Source of the DNA: an uncultured Collinsella sp.
GTDB taxonomy: Bacteria; Actinomycetota; Coriobacteriia; Coriobacteriales; Coriobacteriaceae
Reading direction: 5' to 3'
NCBI GenBank assembly: GCA_902493835.1
Contig: CABURG010000018.1
Span: 1-18,459, forward strand
DNA: 18,459 nt
Part shown: positions 8,151 to 14,913 of the stretch, one piece after another
Layout: every line of letters starts with the position of its first letter
Numbering within the stretch: the stretch's first letter is position 1
Program-made: the position numbers and the translations under genes
Notes under the pieces: model-generated
Seen by the model: the letters and a program-made list of their open reading frames with translations, nothing else
Databases searched by the model: none
What the model was told of the DNA's origin: nothing

Positions 8151-8370
8151 GTGGTCAAAAAATACCAAATATGAGTACTGTTGCAAAAGAGGTGTCATAT
8201 TTTTCGGCCTGCTCTGAGCGAAAATGGGCTCAAAATCAATTTATCTAGCCCCCTTTAAAGGGCGTTTGACGGCTTTCAACCTCTTCGAATCGCTCAAATT
8301 AGGCAATTTGCTCTCGATTTTGCTGCTACTAAATTGGTGACAGTACTCATATTTGCCACTTTTTGACCAC
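8151..8370. repeat. 220-bp element with terminal inverted repeats (MITE-like)
   Basis: The first 30 bases (8151-8180) match the reverse complement of 8341-8370 at 27 positions; GTGGTCAAAA and ATGAGTACTG are exact in both arms. The interior is AT-richer than the surroundings, has no plausible ORF, and contains weaker internal pairings (for example AAGAGGT with ACCTCTT). The 422-base gap between the permease and the HPr gene is mostly this element. No target-site duplication is evident, so a mobile origin is only one reading; a structured RNA is another. Confidence 0.6.
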
Positions 8371-8407
8371 GAGGTGTTCAGAGGAGCTCTCGAGAAGCAT
8401 CTAACGC

Positions 8408-8413
8408 TACAAT
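8408..8413 (+). promoter_or_regulatory. Possible -10 box of the HPr gene
   Basis: TACAAT, 56 bases before the ATG at 8469. No good -35 at 16-18 bases; the TTGACC at the end of the inverted-repeat element is too far away. Confidence 0.3.
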
Positions 8414-8468
8414 AGCTACCACGTGGCTGGGTTTTGCCGGCCGAATGTGCGATGTCGTGGGAGGGGAC

Positions 8469-8717
8469 ATGGTCGAGTTTACAAAGACGATTAAAGATCC
8501 GTTGGGATTACATGCCCGCCCGGTTGCGCTGCTCTATGACATCATTGCCAAGCATCGTAGCGACGTGTCAGTCAGCATCGGCGATCGCCACACGGATGGC
8601 CGCGATGTCATGGGACTCATGGCTCTCTACGGCGAGTGCGGTGAGGACATCATCTTCCGCGTTTCGGGCGTAGATGAGGCCTCCTGCGTTACGTCGATCA
8701 GAAACCTCTCGCTCTAA
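8469..8717 (+). CDS. ptsH: HPr-family phosphocarrier with Asp46
   Basis: 82 aa, near the usual 85-88 aa of HPr, which carries phosphate from enzyme I to the sugar-specific IIA proteins of the PTS in the cytoplasm. The active-site block GLHARP places the phosphorylated histidine at residue 15 when the ATG at 8469 is used; GGGAGG lies just upstream, and the longer in-frame start at 8445 would break this numbering. In the region that is usually KSIMGVMSL the protein reads GRDVMGLMAL, so position 46 is Asp (codon 8604-8606) where Firmicutes HPr has the regulatory serine. The gene stands alone, with no ptsI or PTS transporter beside it, so it could be the general HPr or an HPr-like regulator. Confidence 0.9.
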   Translation: MVEFTKTIKDPLGLHARPVALLYDIIAKHRSDVSVSIGDRHTDGRDVMGLMALYGECGEDIIFRVSGVDEASCVTSIRNLSL

Positions 8718-8770
8718 CCTCAACAATGTGACAAAGGGGCAGTCCCCTCTGTTGCATCAATTGGTATGGC

Positions 8771-8810
8771 AAGGCGCCGCAAAGAGACAGTCTTTGCGGC
8801 GCCTTTGTTT
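8771..8810 (+). terminator. Intrinsic terminator after the HPr gene
   Basis: Perfect 15-bp stem AAGGCGCCGCAAAGA (8771-8785) with 8791-8805, 5-nt loop, followed by TTGTTT. Confidence 0.92.
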
Positions 8811-8819
8811 CGTATAGGA

Positions 8820-8907
8820 AACTTTTTCGAAATCTGAATGGGGACCCTTTCCAAAAAGTTAACCACGTGTTAGTTTACTAAAGCGAACATAGACGTGGTT
8901 AACTTTT
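8820..8907. promoter_or_regulatory. Competing inverted repeats upstream of feoA
   Basis: AAAAGTTAACCACGT at 8854-8868 pairs perfectly (15 bp) with 8893-8907. The same left arm can instead pair with AACTTTTT at 8820-8827 through 8853-8860. The 24-base loop of the long hairpin contains the small palindrome TTAGTTTACTAA. It ends 42 bases before the feoA1 start. It may be an operator, a leader structure or a repeat element; no promoter hexamers could be assigned with confidence. Confidence 0.5.
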
Positions 8908-8949
8908 ATCGCGTCGATGTTGAGGACGAACTGACGTTAGGAGCAACTC

Positions 8950-9192
8950 ATGTCTTGCGGACCGCAGATGCCGGCCATGCCGCTTTCGATGGTAAAAGCG
9001 GGCGAAACCGTGCGCGTGTCCCGTGTAAAGGGCAATGAGGACATGAAACACCACCTCAAGGACCTCGGCTTTGTCGAGGGCAACGAAATCCACGTGGTGA
9101 GCTCGAGTGGCGCCAATATCATCGTCACGGTGCTGGGCGCACGCTTTGGCATCGATTCCAAGGTTGCCATGCACATCATGACCGTCGGTTAG
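8950..9192 (+). CDS. feoA: FeoA-family protein, first copy
   Basis: 80 aa, SH3-like fold protein of the ferrous iron uptake system, which binds or regulates FeoB at the cytoplasmic face. Family pattern: GETVRVSRVKGNEDMKHHLKDLGFVEGNEIHVVSS, then GARFGIDSKVAMHIMTV. The N-terminus carries an extra stretch with a Cys at residue 3 (MSCGPQMPAMPLSMV) absent from the second copy. TTAGGAG lies six bases before the ATG. It is 40 bases upstream of the second feoA and starts the feo operon. Confidence 0.93.
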   Translation: MSCGPQMPAMPLSMVKAGETVRVSRVKGNEDMKHHLKDLGFVEGNEIHVVSSSGANIIVTVLGARFGIDSKVAMHIMTVG

Positions 9193-9232
9193 TCGACGGT
9201 ATTTCTGTACGCACTGAAAGGGGGACAAGTAA

Positions 9233-9454
9233 ATGAAGACGTTGGGTGACGTTAAGGTGGGCGAGAGCTCCACCATCGTCAAGCTTCACGGTGAGGGCGC
9301 GCTTCGCCGCCACCTTATGGACTTGGGGCTCATCAAGGGCACTTCGTTCAAGGTCGTGAAGGTTGCACCGCTCGGTGATCCGGTCGAGATCAACGTGCGC
9401 GGCTACGAACTTTCCATCCGCAAGGAGGAGGCGGCCGTCGTCGAGGTCCAGTAA
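9233..9454 (+). CDS. feoA: FeoA-family protein, second copy
   Basis: 73 aa, typical FeoA length. Shows the family pattern LHGEGALRRHLMDLGLIKGTSFKVVKVAPLGDPVEI followed by VRGYELSIRKEEAAVVEV. The ending with LS(I)RKEEA is the classic FeoA form, so this is the more canonical copy. AAAGGGGGA lies seven bases before the ATG. Two distinct FeoA proteins ahead of FeoB are common in Firmicutes and Coriobacteriia; they differ strongly, so they are not a recent duplication. FeoB starts 123 bases downstream with a palindrome in between. Confidence 0.94.
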   Translation: MKTLGDVKVGESSTIVKLHGEGALRRHLMDLGLIKGTSFKVVKVAPLGDPVEINVRGYELSIRKEEAAVVEVQ

Positions 9455-9485
9455 GGGCTCGCGACGTATATTTCTGCAGATAAAG

Positions 9486-9504
9486 TTAGGTTTTTCTAAC
9501 TTAA
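9486..9504. promoter_or_regulatory. DtxR/IdeR-like iron box before feoB
   Basis: TTAGGTTTTTCTAACTTAA fits 15 of 19 positions of the actinobacterial iron-box consensus TTAGGTTAGSCTAACCTAA (recalled from the DtxR/IdeR literature). The inverted halves AAGTTAG and CTAACTT pair over 7 bp. It lies 74 bases before the feoB start, inside the feo cluster. Confidence 0.6.
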
Positions 9505-9577
9505 TGCAGCATCTTTGAAGCACATTATCCAGCCCGCGCGGAGAAAGCAGCGCAGGCACACAAGGAAGAAGGATTGA

Positions 9578-11905
9578 ATGGCGGATTCTCAGATCCATGT
9601 CGCGTTGGCGGGTAACCCCAACTGCGGCAAGACCACGCTTTTCAACCTGATCACCGGCGCCAACGGCTACGTTGGCAACTGGCCCGGCGTCACGGTTGAG
9701 AAAAAGGAGGCCAAGCTCCTAAGCGACAAGAACGTTACCATCACGGACCTCCCTGGCATCTACTCGCTTTCCCCCTACAGCCCCGAGGAGCAATGCTCGC
9801 GCGATTACCTCATGAGCGGCGAGCCCGATGTTGTCGTCCAGGTTGTCGATGCCACCAACCTCGAGCGTAACCTGTATCTGGCGCTTCAGGTTATCGAGAC
9901 CGGCCTGCCCGTGGTCGTTGCCCTCAACATGGCCGACTTGGTCGAGAAGAACGGCGACAAGATCGACACGGACAAGCTCTCCAAAAAGCTCGGCTGCCCG
10001 GTTATGATGATCTCGGCCCTTAAGAACAAGGGTATCAAGGAGCTGTTCGAGCAGGTCAAGAAGTCCGCTGCTTCCAAGGGCCAGGTGCCGGAGCACAAGT
10101 TCGACTCCTCCATCGAGGACGTTCTGGGCCACATCGAGAATAACCTGCCTGCAAGCGTTCCCGCCAACAAGCGCCGCTACTATGCCGTCAAGCTGTTCGA
10201 GCGCGATGCGGACGCCTGCAAGCTCATCAACCTCACCAAGGAGAAGGCCGCTCGCGTCGAAGAGCTGGTCGCTCAGTGCGAGCAGGACTGCGACGATGAC
10301 GCTGAGTCCATCATCACCGGCGAGCGCTACGGCGTCATCGCGCACATCATCGACGAGTGCCTCACCAAGGCCCCGGCCAAGATGAGCACCTCCGAGAAGA
10401 TCGACCGCGTGGTTACCAACCGTATCCTGGGCTTGCCGATCTTTGTGGTCATCATGTTCTGCGTGTACTACATCGCCGTTTCCACCCTGGGCGGAACGGT
10501 GACCGACTTCACCAACGATCAGCTCTTTGGCACCGACGGTTGGTATGTGCTCGGTCAGGGCCGCGATGCTTACGATGAGGCTGTCGAGGCCGCGGGTGAC
10601 GACGCCGACTCGGTCGACCCGGCACAGTACGGCCCCTATGTCCCGGGTATTACCACCATGGTGCACGACGCCCTCGTGGCGGGTGGCACCGAGGACGGTG
10701 GCCTGGTCGATTCGCTGGTCTGCGACGGTATCGTTGGCGGCCTGGGCGCCATCTTCGGCTTTGTGCCGCAGATGTTCCTGCTGTTCGTGATGCTGTCCTT
10801 CCTGGAGGACTGCGGCTACATGGCCCGCGTCGCCTTCATCATGGACCGCGTGTTCCGCCGCTTTGGCCTGTCCGGTAAGTCGTTCATCCCCATGCTCGTG
10901 TCCTCGGGCTGCGGCGTCCCCGGCGTCATGGCCACCAAGACCATCGAGAACGAGAAGGACCGCCGCATGACGGTCATGACCACCACGTTCATCCCCTGCG
11001 GCGCCAAGCTGCCGATCATCGCCCTGCTCATGGGCTCCATCATTGGCGATTCTTCCACCACGGCCGCATGGATCAGCCCGCTCTTCTACTTCCTGGGCGT
11101 CTTTGCCGTCATCGCCTCGGGCCTCATGCTCAAGAAGACCAAGCTCTTCGCCGGCCGTCCGACCCCGTTTGTCATGGAGCTTCCTGCCTACCACTTCCCG
11201 GCGATCCGTTCCTGGGCGCTGCACGTGTGGGAGCGCTGCTGGGCCTTTATCAAGAAGGCCGGCACGGTCATCTTTGCGTCCACCGTCGTCGTTTGGTTCC
11301 TCTCCAACTTTGGTAGCTATAACGGTTCCTTTGGCTTCCTGCCTGCGATGGACGGCATCCCCGAGGAGTTTATGGACTACTCCGTGCTTGCCATGCTGGG
11401 CAACCTGGTCGCTTGGATCTTCGCCCCGCTCGGCTTTAGCACCTGGCAGGCAACCGCACTGACCGTCTCTGGCCTTGTCGCCAAGGAGAACGTCGTCGCC
11501 ACCGCCGGCTCGCTGCTCTCCGTTGCCGACGCGGGCGAAACCGACCCGAGCCTGTGGACCGCGTTTGCCGGCATGTTCCCCACCATGGGCGCCTGCGTTG
11601 CCTTCGGCGCCTTCAACCTGCTGTGCGCTCCGTGCTTTGCCGCCATTGGCACCATCCGCAACCAGATGGACTCCGGCAAGTGGACTGCGATTGCCATCGG
11701 CTACGAGTGCGCCTTTGCTTGGGTTATCGGCCTGTTCATCAACCAGTTCTACAACCTGCTTGTTCTGGGTCAGTTTGGCTTCTGGACGGTTGTGGCTATC
11801 GTGCTGCTGGTCGCGATGCTCTTCCAGATCTTCCGTCCCATGCCCAAACATGCATGGACCGATGAGGACGAGACCAACACTGCTTCCGCCGCAGTTTCCG
11901 CTTAA
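9578..11905 (+). CDS. feoB: Ferrous iron transporter FeoB
   Basis: 775 aa polytopic inner-membrane Fe(II) transporter with an N-terminal G domain. G1 is GNPNCGKTT (residues 12-20), G2 GNWPGVTVE, G3 DLPGIYSLSPYSPEE, G4 NMAD (117-120), G5 SALKNKG. A helical GDI-like domain follows (about 170-280), then the membrane core: first segment ILGLPIFVVIMFCVYYIAV, the gate motifs SFLEDCGYMARVAFIMDR, SGCGVPGVMATKT, FIPCGAKLPI, FVMELPAYHFP, and SGLVAKENVVATAGSL. The loop after the first membrane segment (about residues 305-380) is long and acidic (EAVEAAGDDADSVD). The start has AAGAAGGA just upstream. No FeoC-like gene follows; the usual Cys-rich partner lies 175 bases downstream, after a terminator. Confidence 0.97.
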   Translation: MADSQIHVALAGNPNCGKTTLFNLITGANGYVGNWPGVTVEKKEAKLLSDKNVTITDLPGIYSLSPYSPEEQCSRDYLMSGEPDVVVQVVDATNLERNLYLALQVIETGLPVVVALNMADLVEKNGDKIDTDKLSKKLGCPVMMISALKNKGIKELFEQVKKSAASKGQVPEHKFDSSIEDVLGHIENNLPASVPANKRRYYAVKLFERDADACKLINLTKEKAARVEELVAQCEQDCDDDAESIITGERYGVIAHIIDECLTKAPAKMSTSEKIDRVVTNRILGLPIFVVIMFCVYYIAVSTLGGTVTDFTNDQLFGTDGWYVLGQGRDAYDEAVEAAGDDADSVDPAQYGPYVPGITTMVHDALVAGGTEDGGLVDSLVCDGIVGGLGAIFGFVPQMFLLFVMLSFLEDCGYMARVAFIMDRVFRRFGLSGKSFIPMLVSSGCGVPGVMATKTIENEKDRRMTVMTTTFIPCGAKLPIIALLMGSIIGDSSTTAAWISPLFYFLGVFAVIASGLMLKKTKLFAGRPTPFVMELPAYHFPAIRSWALHVWERCWAFIKKAGTVIFASTVVVWFLSNFGSYNGSFGFLPAMDGIPEEFMDYSVLAMLGNLVAWIFAPLGFSTWQATALTVSGLVAKENVVATAGSLLSVADAGETDPSLWTAFAGMFPTMGACVAFGAFNLLCAPCFAAIGTIRNQMDSGKWTAIAIGYECAFAWVIGLFINQFYNLLVLGQFGFWTVVAIVLLVAMLFQIFRPMPKHAWTDEDETNTASAAVSA

Positions 11906-11932
11906 GTCCGAATAAGGATCAACCCCTTTCCG

Positions 11933-11967
11933 AAAGCCCGGGTGTCCCAGCGACACTCGGGCTTTTT
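11933..11967 (+). terminator. Intrinsic terminator of the feo operon
   Basis: AAAGCCCGGGTGTC (11933-11946) pairs with 11952-11965 with one G-U pair, 5-nt loop, ending in TTTTT. A 12-base CTTTTTGGTAGG at its end is repeated 60 bases downstream (12022-12033). Confidence 0.9.
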
Positions 11968-12080
11968 GGTAGGGGAGATGTGGCGTTTCCGCAGATAAAA
12001 CCGACCAAAATAAACCTGTCCCTTTTTGGTAGGTGGAGAATGGGGTAAAGTAAGTGGTGGTTAACTAGAGGAGGCTTGCT

Positions 12081-12281
12081 ATGGCACCTATCGATATTGT
12101 TGTACTGGCTGTTATCGGTATTGCGTTTGTCGCGGTATGCGTGCGCATCTACCGCAAGGGCACCTGCGCCGACTGCGCTCAGGGTGGCGTTTGCACGGGG
12201 CATTGCTCCAACAAAAAGACCTGTGCTGCGCTGAAAGGCGTCGACAAAATCGCCGAAGACTTGGGTCGCGGTATTCATTAG
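12081..12281 (+). CDS. FeoB-associated Cys-rich membrane protein
   Basis: 66 aa. One N-terminal membrane segment (IDIVVLAVIGIAFVAVCVRIY, about 4-24), then a short Cys-rich cytoplasmic or external tail CADCAQGGVCTGHCSNKKTC with five cysteines (residues 30-48), then a short helix. This is the architecture of the small proteins commonly found next to feoB in anaerobes (FeoB_associated family); their exact role, perhaps handling iron or its redox state, is not settled. AGAGGAGG precedes the ATG by six bases. A terminator separates it from feoB, so it must have its own promoter or rely on read-through. Confidence 0.88.
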   Translation: MAPIDIVVLAVIGIAFVAVCVRIYRKGTCADCAQGGVCTGHCSNKKTCAALKGVDKIAEDLGRGIH

Positions 12282-12291
12282 CCGACCGGCG

Positions 12292-12368
12292 TTTGAGCAT
12301 GTTTGACTGCGGATGCGGCAGTTGCTGATACGATAGGTGTGTCAGCAACTGCCGCCGAGCGGCTCAAA
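12292..12368. repeat. Nested palindrome before the flavin oxidoreductase gene
   Basis: Perfect 14-bp inverted repeat GCGGCAGTTGCTGA (12315-12328) with 12342-12355, 13-nt loop, enclosed by an outer TTTGAGC (12292-12298) / GCTCAAA (12362-12368) pair. It lies between the Cys-rich gene and the next start codon, 16 bases before it. There is no T-run on either strand, so an ordinary intrinsic terminator is unlikely; a leader structure or regulator site is more plausible. Confidence 0.6.
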
Positions 12369-12383
12369 TGAAAGGAACCCTGT

Positions 12384-14333
12384 ATGGAGTCCTCCGCCTA
12401 CCCGATGCTCTTTAGTCCGATCAAGGTCGGTGCGACCGAGGTCAAGAACCGCGTCTTTATGCCGCCGGTGTCCACCAACCTGGCCGATCATGGCTATGTG
12501 ACCGACGACTTGGTCGATCATTATCGTGCCCGCGCCAAGGGCGGCGTGGGCCTCATCATCACCGAGGTCGTGACGGTCGAGCCTACCTATACCTATCTGC
12601 CGGGCGACATGTGCTGCTACGACGATACGTTTATCCCCGGCTGGGAAAAGCTCGCCGCGGCTGTCCACGAGTATGGCTGCAAGATCATGCCACAGCTCTT
12701 CCACCCCGCTTACATGGCCTTTAACATTCCGGGTACGCCGCGCCTGATCGCTCCGTCCTTTGTGGGCCCGTCTTACGCCCGCGAGGCACCGCGTCCCATC
12801 ACGGTCGATGAGATCCACGAGCTCACGCATCAGTTCGGTGACGCTGCAGTGCGCATGCAGAAGGCCGGTGTCGATGGCGTCGAAGTCCATGCGGCACACG
12901 CCCACGGCATGCTCGGCGGCTTTTTGACCCCGCTCTATAACAAGCGCACCGACGAGTACGGCGGCTCGCTCGACGCCCGTATGCGCTTCTTGCTCGAGGT
13001 CATCGCCGAGATTCGCGAGCGCTGCGGCAAGGACTTTATCATCGACGTTCGTATCTCGGGCGACGAGTACACCGATGGCGGTCTGACCCTCAACGACATG
13101 ATCTACGTCTCGCGTCGCCTGGAGAAGGCTGGCGTCGACATGATCCACGTGTCGGGCGGTACTACCATCAAGCGCGGCTCCGCCATTCCCGCCGCCGGCA
13201 CCCAGCAGGCCTCGCACGCCGCCTGTTCGCGCGAGATCAAGAAGCATGTGAACATTCCCGTTGCCACGGTCGGCCGCATCAATGAGGCATGGATTGCCGA
13301 GGAGCTGATTGAGGACGGCGCTGCCGACATCTGCATGATGGGCCGCGCCAATCTGTGCGATGCCGAGTTCTGCAATAAGGCCGCTGCCGGCAACGCCGAC
13401 GATATCCGTCCCTGCATTGGCTGCCTGCGCTGCCTGAACGGCATCATGTTCGGCAAGCGCATCTCCTGCACCGTCAACCCCGATGTTGAGCGCGACGAGG
13501 CCGGTTACGAGCCTGCCGCCGAGGCCAAGAACGTACTGGTTGTGGGCGCTGGCCCTGCGGGCATGGAGGCGGCGTTCATTGCCGCCAAGCGCGGCCACAA
13601 CGTGGTGCTCGTGGACAAGCAGGACGAACCGGGCGGCGAGATGCGCATCGCGGCCGTTCCGCCGGCAAAGCAGGAGCTCACCCGCGTGATCAAGTATCAG
13701 TACTGTCGTCTGGCCGAGGCGGGCGTGAAGTGCATATTTGGCACCGAGCTTACTGCCGAGGACATTCAGCGTGACTACGCGGGCTACGAGGTCGTCCTGG
13801 CTTATGGCGCCGAGCCCATCGCTCCGGCCTTCATGCAGGGCTTTAAGCAGGTTATGACGGCCGACGACCTGCTGGGCGGCAAGGCTTTCCCGGGCAAGAA
13901 GATCGTCATCGTCGGCGGCGGCACCGTCGGCTGCGAGACGGCCGATTACCTGGCCCCGTTGGTCAATGACCTCTCGCCGGCCAACCGCGATGTCACCGTC
14001 ATCGAGATGACCAAGACGCTCGCCGCCAACGAGGGTGGTGCCGGTCGCGCGGTGCTCATCACGCGCATGCTCTCCAAGGGTGTCCACGTGCTGACCGAGG
14101 CCAAGGTGACCGAGATTACCGAGGACACTATCAGTTACGAGAAGGACGGCGAGGTCCACACCATCGCCGATGCCGATACGCTGGTGCTTGCCATGGGCTA
14201 TCGTCCCAACACCAAGCTCGCCGACGACCTCGCCGCTGCCGGCGTTGCTGTCCACGTGCTGGGTGACGCCAACAAGTGCGGCAACATCCGCGACGCCATC
14301 GGCGATGGCTACAAGGTTGCCTGCGAGCTCTAG
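12384..14333 (+). CDS. NADH:flavin oxidoreductase, OYE/2,4-dienoyl-CoA reductase-like, FMN/4Fe-4S/FAD
   Basis: 649 aa cytoplasmic enzyme with the three-part build of FadH, trimethylamine dehydrogenase and the bile-acid enzymes BaiCD/BaiH. Residues about 1-340 form an FMN-binding TIM barrel (KVGATEVKNRVFMPP at the start; YNKRTDEYGGSLDARMRF in the middle). The 4Fe-4S ligands are C344, C347, C350 and C362 (CIGCLRC, then 11 residues, then Cys). Residues about 385-649 hold FAD (VLVVGAGPAGMEAA) and NAD(P) (IVIVGGGTVGCETADYL) Rossmann folds, closing with VLGDANKCGNIRDAIGDGY. The usual HGYL proton-donor motif reads HGML (Met176), and the FadH-type histidine is not seen, so it is unlikely to be a true dienoyl-CoA reductase. 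The substrate is unknown; in gut anaerobes such enzymes reduce enoates, steroids or plant compounds. AAAGGAA lies before the ATG. Confidence 0.92.
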   Translation: MESSAYPMLFSPIKVGATEVKNRVFMPPVSTNLADHGYVTDDLVDHYRARAKGGVGLIITEVVTVEPTYTYLPGDMCCYDDTFIPGWEKLAAAVHEYGCKIMPQLFHPAYMAFNIPGTPRLIAPSFVGPSYAREAPRPITVDEIHELTHQFGDAAVRMQKAGVDGVEVHAAHAHGMLGGFLTPLYNKRTDEYGGSLDARMRFLLEVIAEIRERCGKDFIIDVRISGDEYTDGGLTLNDMIYVSRRLEKAGVDMIHVSGGTTIKRGSAIPAAGTQQASHAACSREIKKHVNIPVATVGRINEAWIAEELIEDGAADICMMGRANLCDAEFCNKAAAGNADDIRPCIGCLRCLNGIMFGKRISCTVNPDVERDEAGYEPAAEAKNVLVVGAGPAGMEAAFIAAKRGHNVVLVDKQDEPGGEMRIAAVPPAKQELTRVIKYQYCRLAEAGVKCIFGTELTAEDIQRDYAGYEVVLAYGAEPIAPAFMQGFKQVMTADDLLGGKAFPGKKIVIVGGGTVGCETADYLAPLVNDLSPANRDVTVIEMTKTLAANEGGAGRAVLITRMLSKGVHVLTEAKVTEITEDTISYEKDGEVHTIADADTLVLAMGYRPNTKLADDLAAAGVAVHVLGDANKCGNIRDAIGDGYKVACEL

Positions 14334-14355
14334 TTAACCCCTTGTTGCGTGGGGG

Positions 14356-14392
14356 CAGGTTACTTTGCACCAACTTGGCGCATGTAAACCTG
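14356..14392. repeat. Imperfect hairpin after the oxidoreductase gene
   Basis: CAGGTT...TGC.CCAA against TTGGCGCA...AACCTG, about 13 of 18 positions paired with a one-base loop. Weak, and possibly only a spacer. Confidence 0.3.
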
Positions 14393-14422
14393 GCTCCATT
14401 GCACCAGTCGATAGCAAAACAC

Positions 14423-14465
14423 GGTGGCCGTCCCGTTTTGGGGCGGCCACCGCTCGCGTTTTATC
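14423..14465. terminator. Bidirectional terminator
   Basis: GGTGGCCGTCCC pairs with the GGGGCGGCCACC arm (12 bp, one G-U), loop rich in T. On the plus strand CGTTTTAT follows and serves the oxidoreductase gene; on the minus strand GTGTTTTG follows and would serve the GntR remnant. Confidence 0.8.
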
Positions 14466-14487
14466 AAAGAAAGATCATTGTCGAGCC

Positions 14488-14765
14488 TTAAATGCCTTTT
14501 GTCTGTGTGCCTTCCACAATCATGTTGCGGTTGTAGACCAGGTGCAGATACATCGCATCGTGAGCGGCGGTGGGGCTGTGCGCCTCGATGGCGTCGGCCA
14601 CATCGCGGTGCGTGCGGATAGTTTCCTCGACGAGCTTTTTGTCGGTCACGTCGATAAAGAGGGGGACGGATGCCTTGAGCACGCCCATCAGGCGGGGAAC
14701 GACGAGGTTTCCGCCATCCCAGGGCGGCTACATGGAGTAGCGCCCGTGCGCATCGATTCCCTCTC
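14488..14765 (-). pseudogene. Remnant of a FadR-type GntR regulator (C-terminal FCD part)
   Basis: Read on the minus strand, the frame ending at TAA (14490-14488) gives PPWDGGNLVVPRLMGVLKA, then the FCD tail with TIRTHRDVADAIEAHSP and DAMYLHLVYNRNMI. The spaced histidines (THRDV, LHLVYN) match the last two metal ligands of FCD domains. Upstream, the same frame continues with RYSM and then an in-frame TAG in front of PPWDGGN, then only a few more codons before the terminator at about 14790. The whole winged-helix DNA-binding half is missing. The likely event is loss of the 5' part by deletion plus a TGG-to-TAG type change. An internal ATG (14688) could in principle give a 66-aa peptide, but no Shine-Dalgarno supports it. 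Confidence 0.7.
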
Positions 14766-14785
14766 ATAGATGTGCGGCACAAAGA

Positions 14786-14816
14786 ACCCCGAGCTCACAC
14801 GAGCTCGGGGCCTTTT
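14786..14816. terminator. Terminator between the GntR remnant and the ATPase gene
   Basis: CCCCGAGCTC and GAGCTCGGGG form a perfect 10-bp stem with a 4-nt ACAC loop. On the plus strand CCTTTTTCG follows; on the minus strand GTTCTTTG follows. No intact plus-strand gene ends here, so it may be a leftover or may end minus-strand transcription from the ATPase gene. Confidence 0.75.
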
Positions 14817-14913
14817 TCGTCTGGATTGGGGACGCATAGCCGGACGAAAGCGTGTTGCGTTTGGCGTAAAACCATACGAAAGTGCAATTTGCGTCTTATT
14901 TCCGAACGTAAAA

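Noticed and set aside
9719..11956. Long minus-strand open frame opposite feoB
   Set aside because: Composition is typical of antisense frames in GC-rich DNA (rich in D, G, H, R), no motif, and feoB on the plus strand is certain.
12342..14255. Long minus-strand open frame opposite the flavin oxidoreductase
   Set aside because: Antisense shadow without recognisable motifs; the plus strand shows complete FMN, Fe-S and FAD signatures.
14360..14782. A 140-codon minus-strand frame overlapping the GntR remnant
   Set aside because: The protein in the neighbouring frame (FCD tail) is the recognisable one; this frame is arginine-rich noise.
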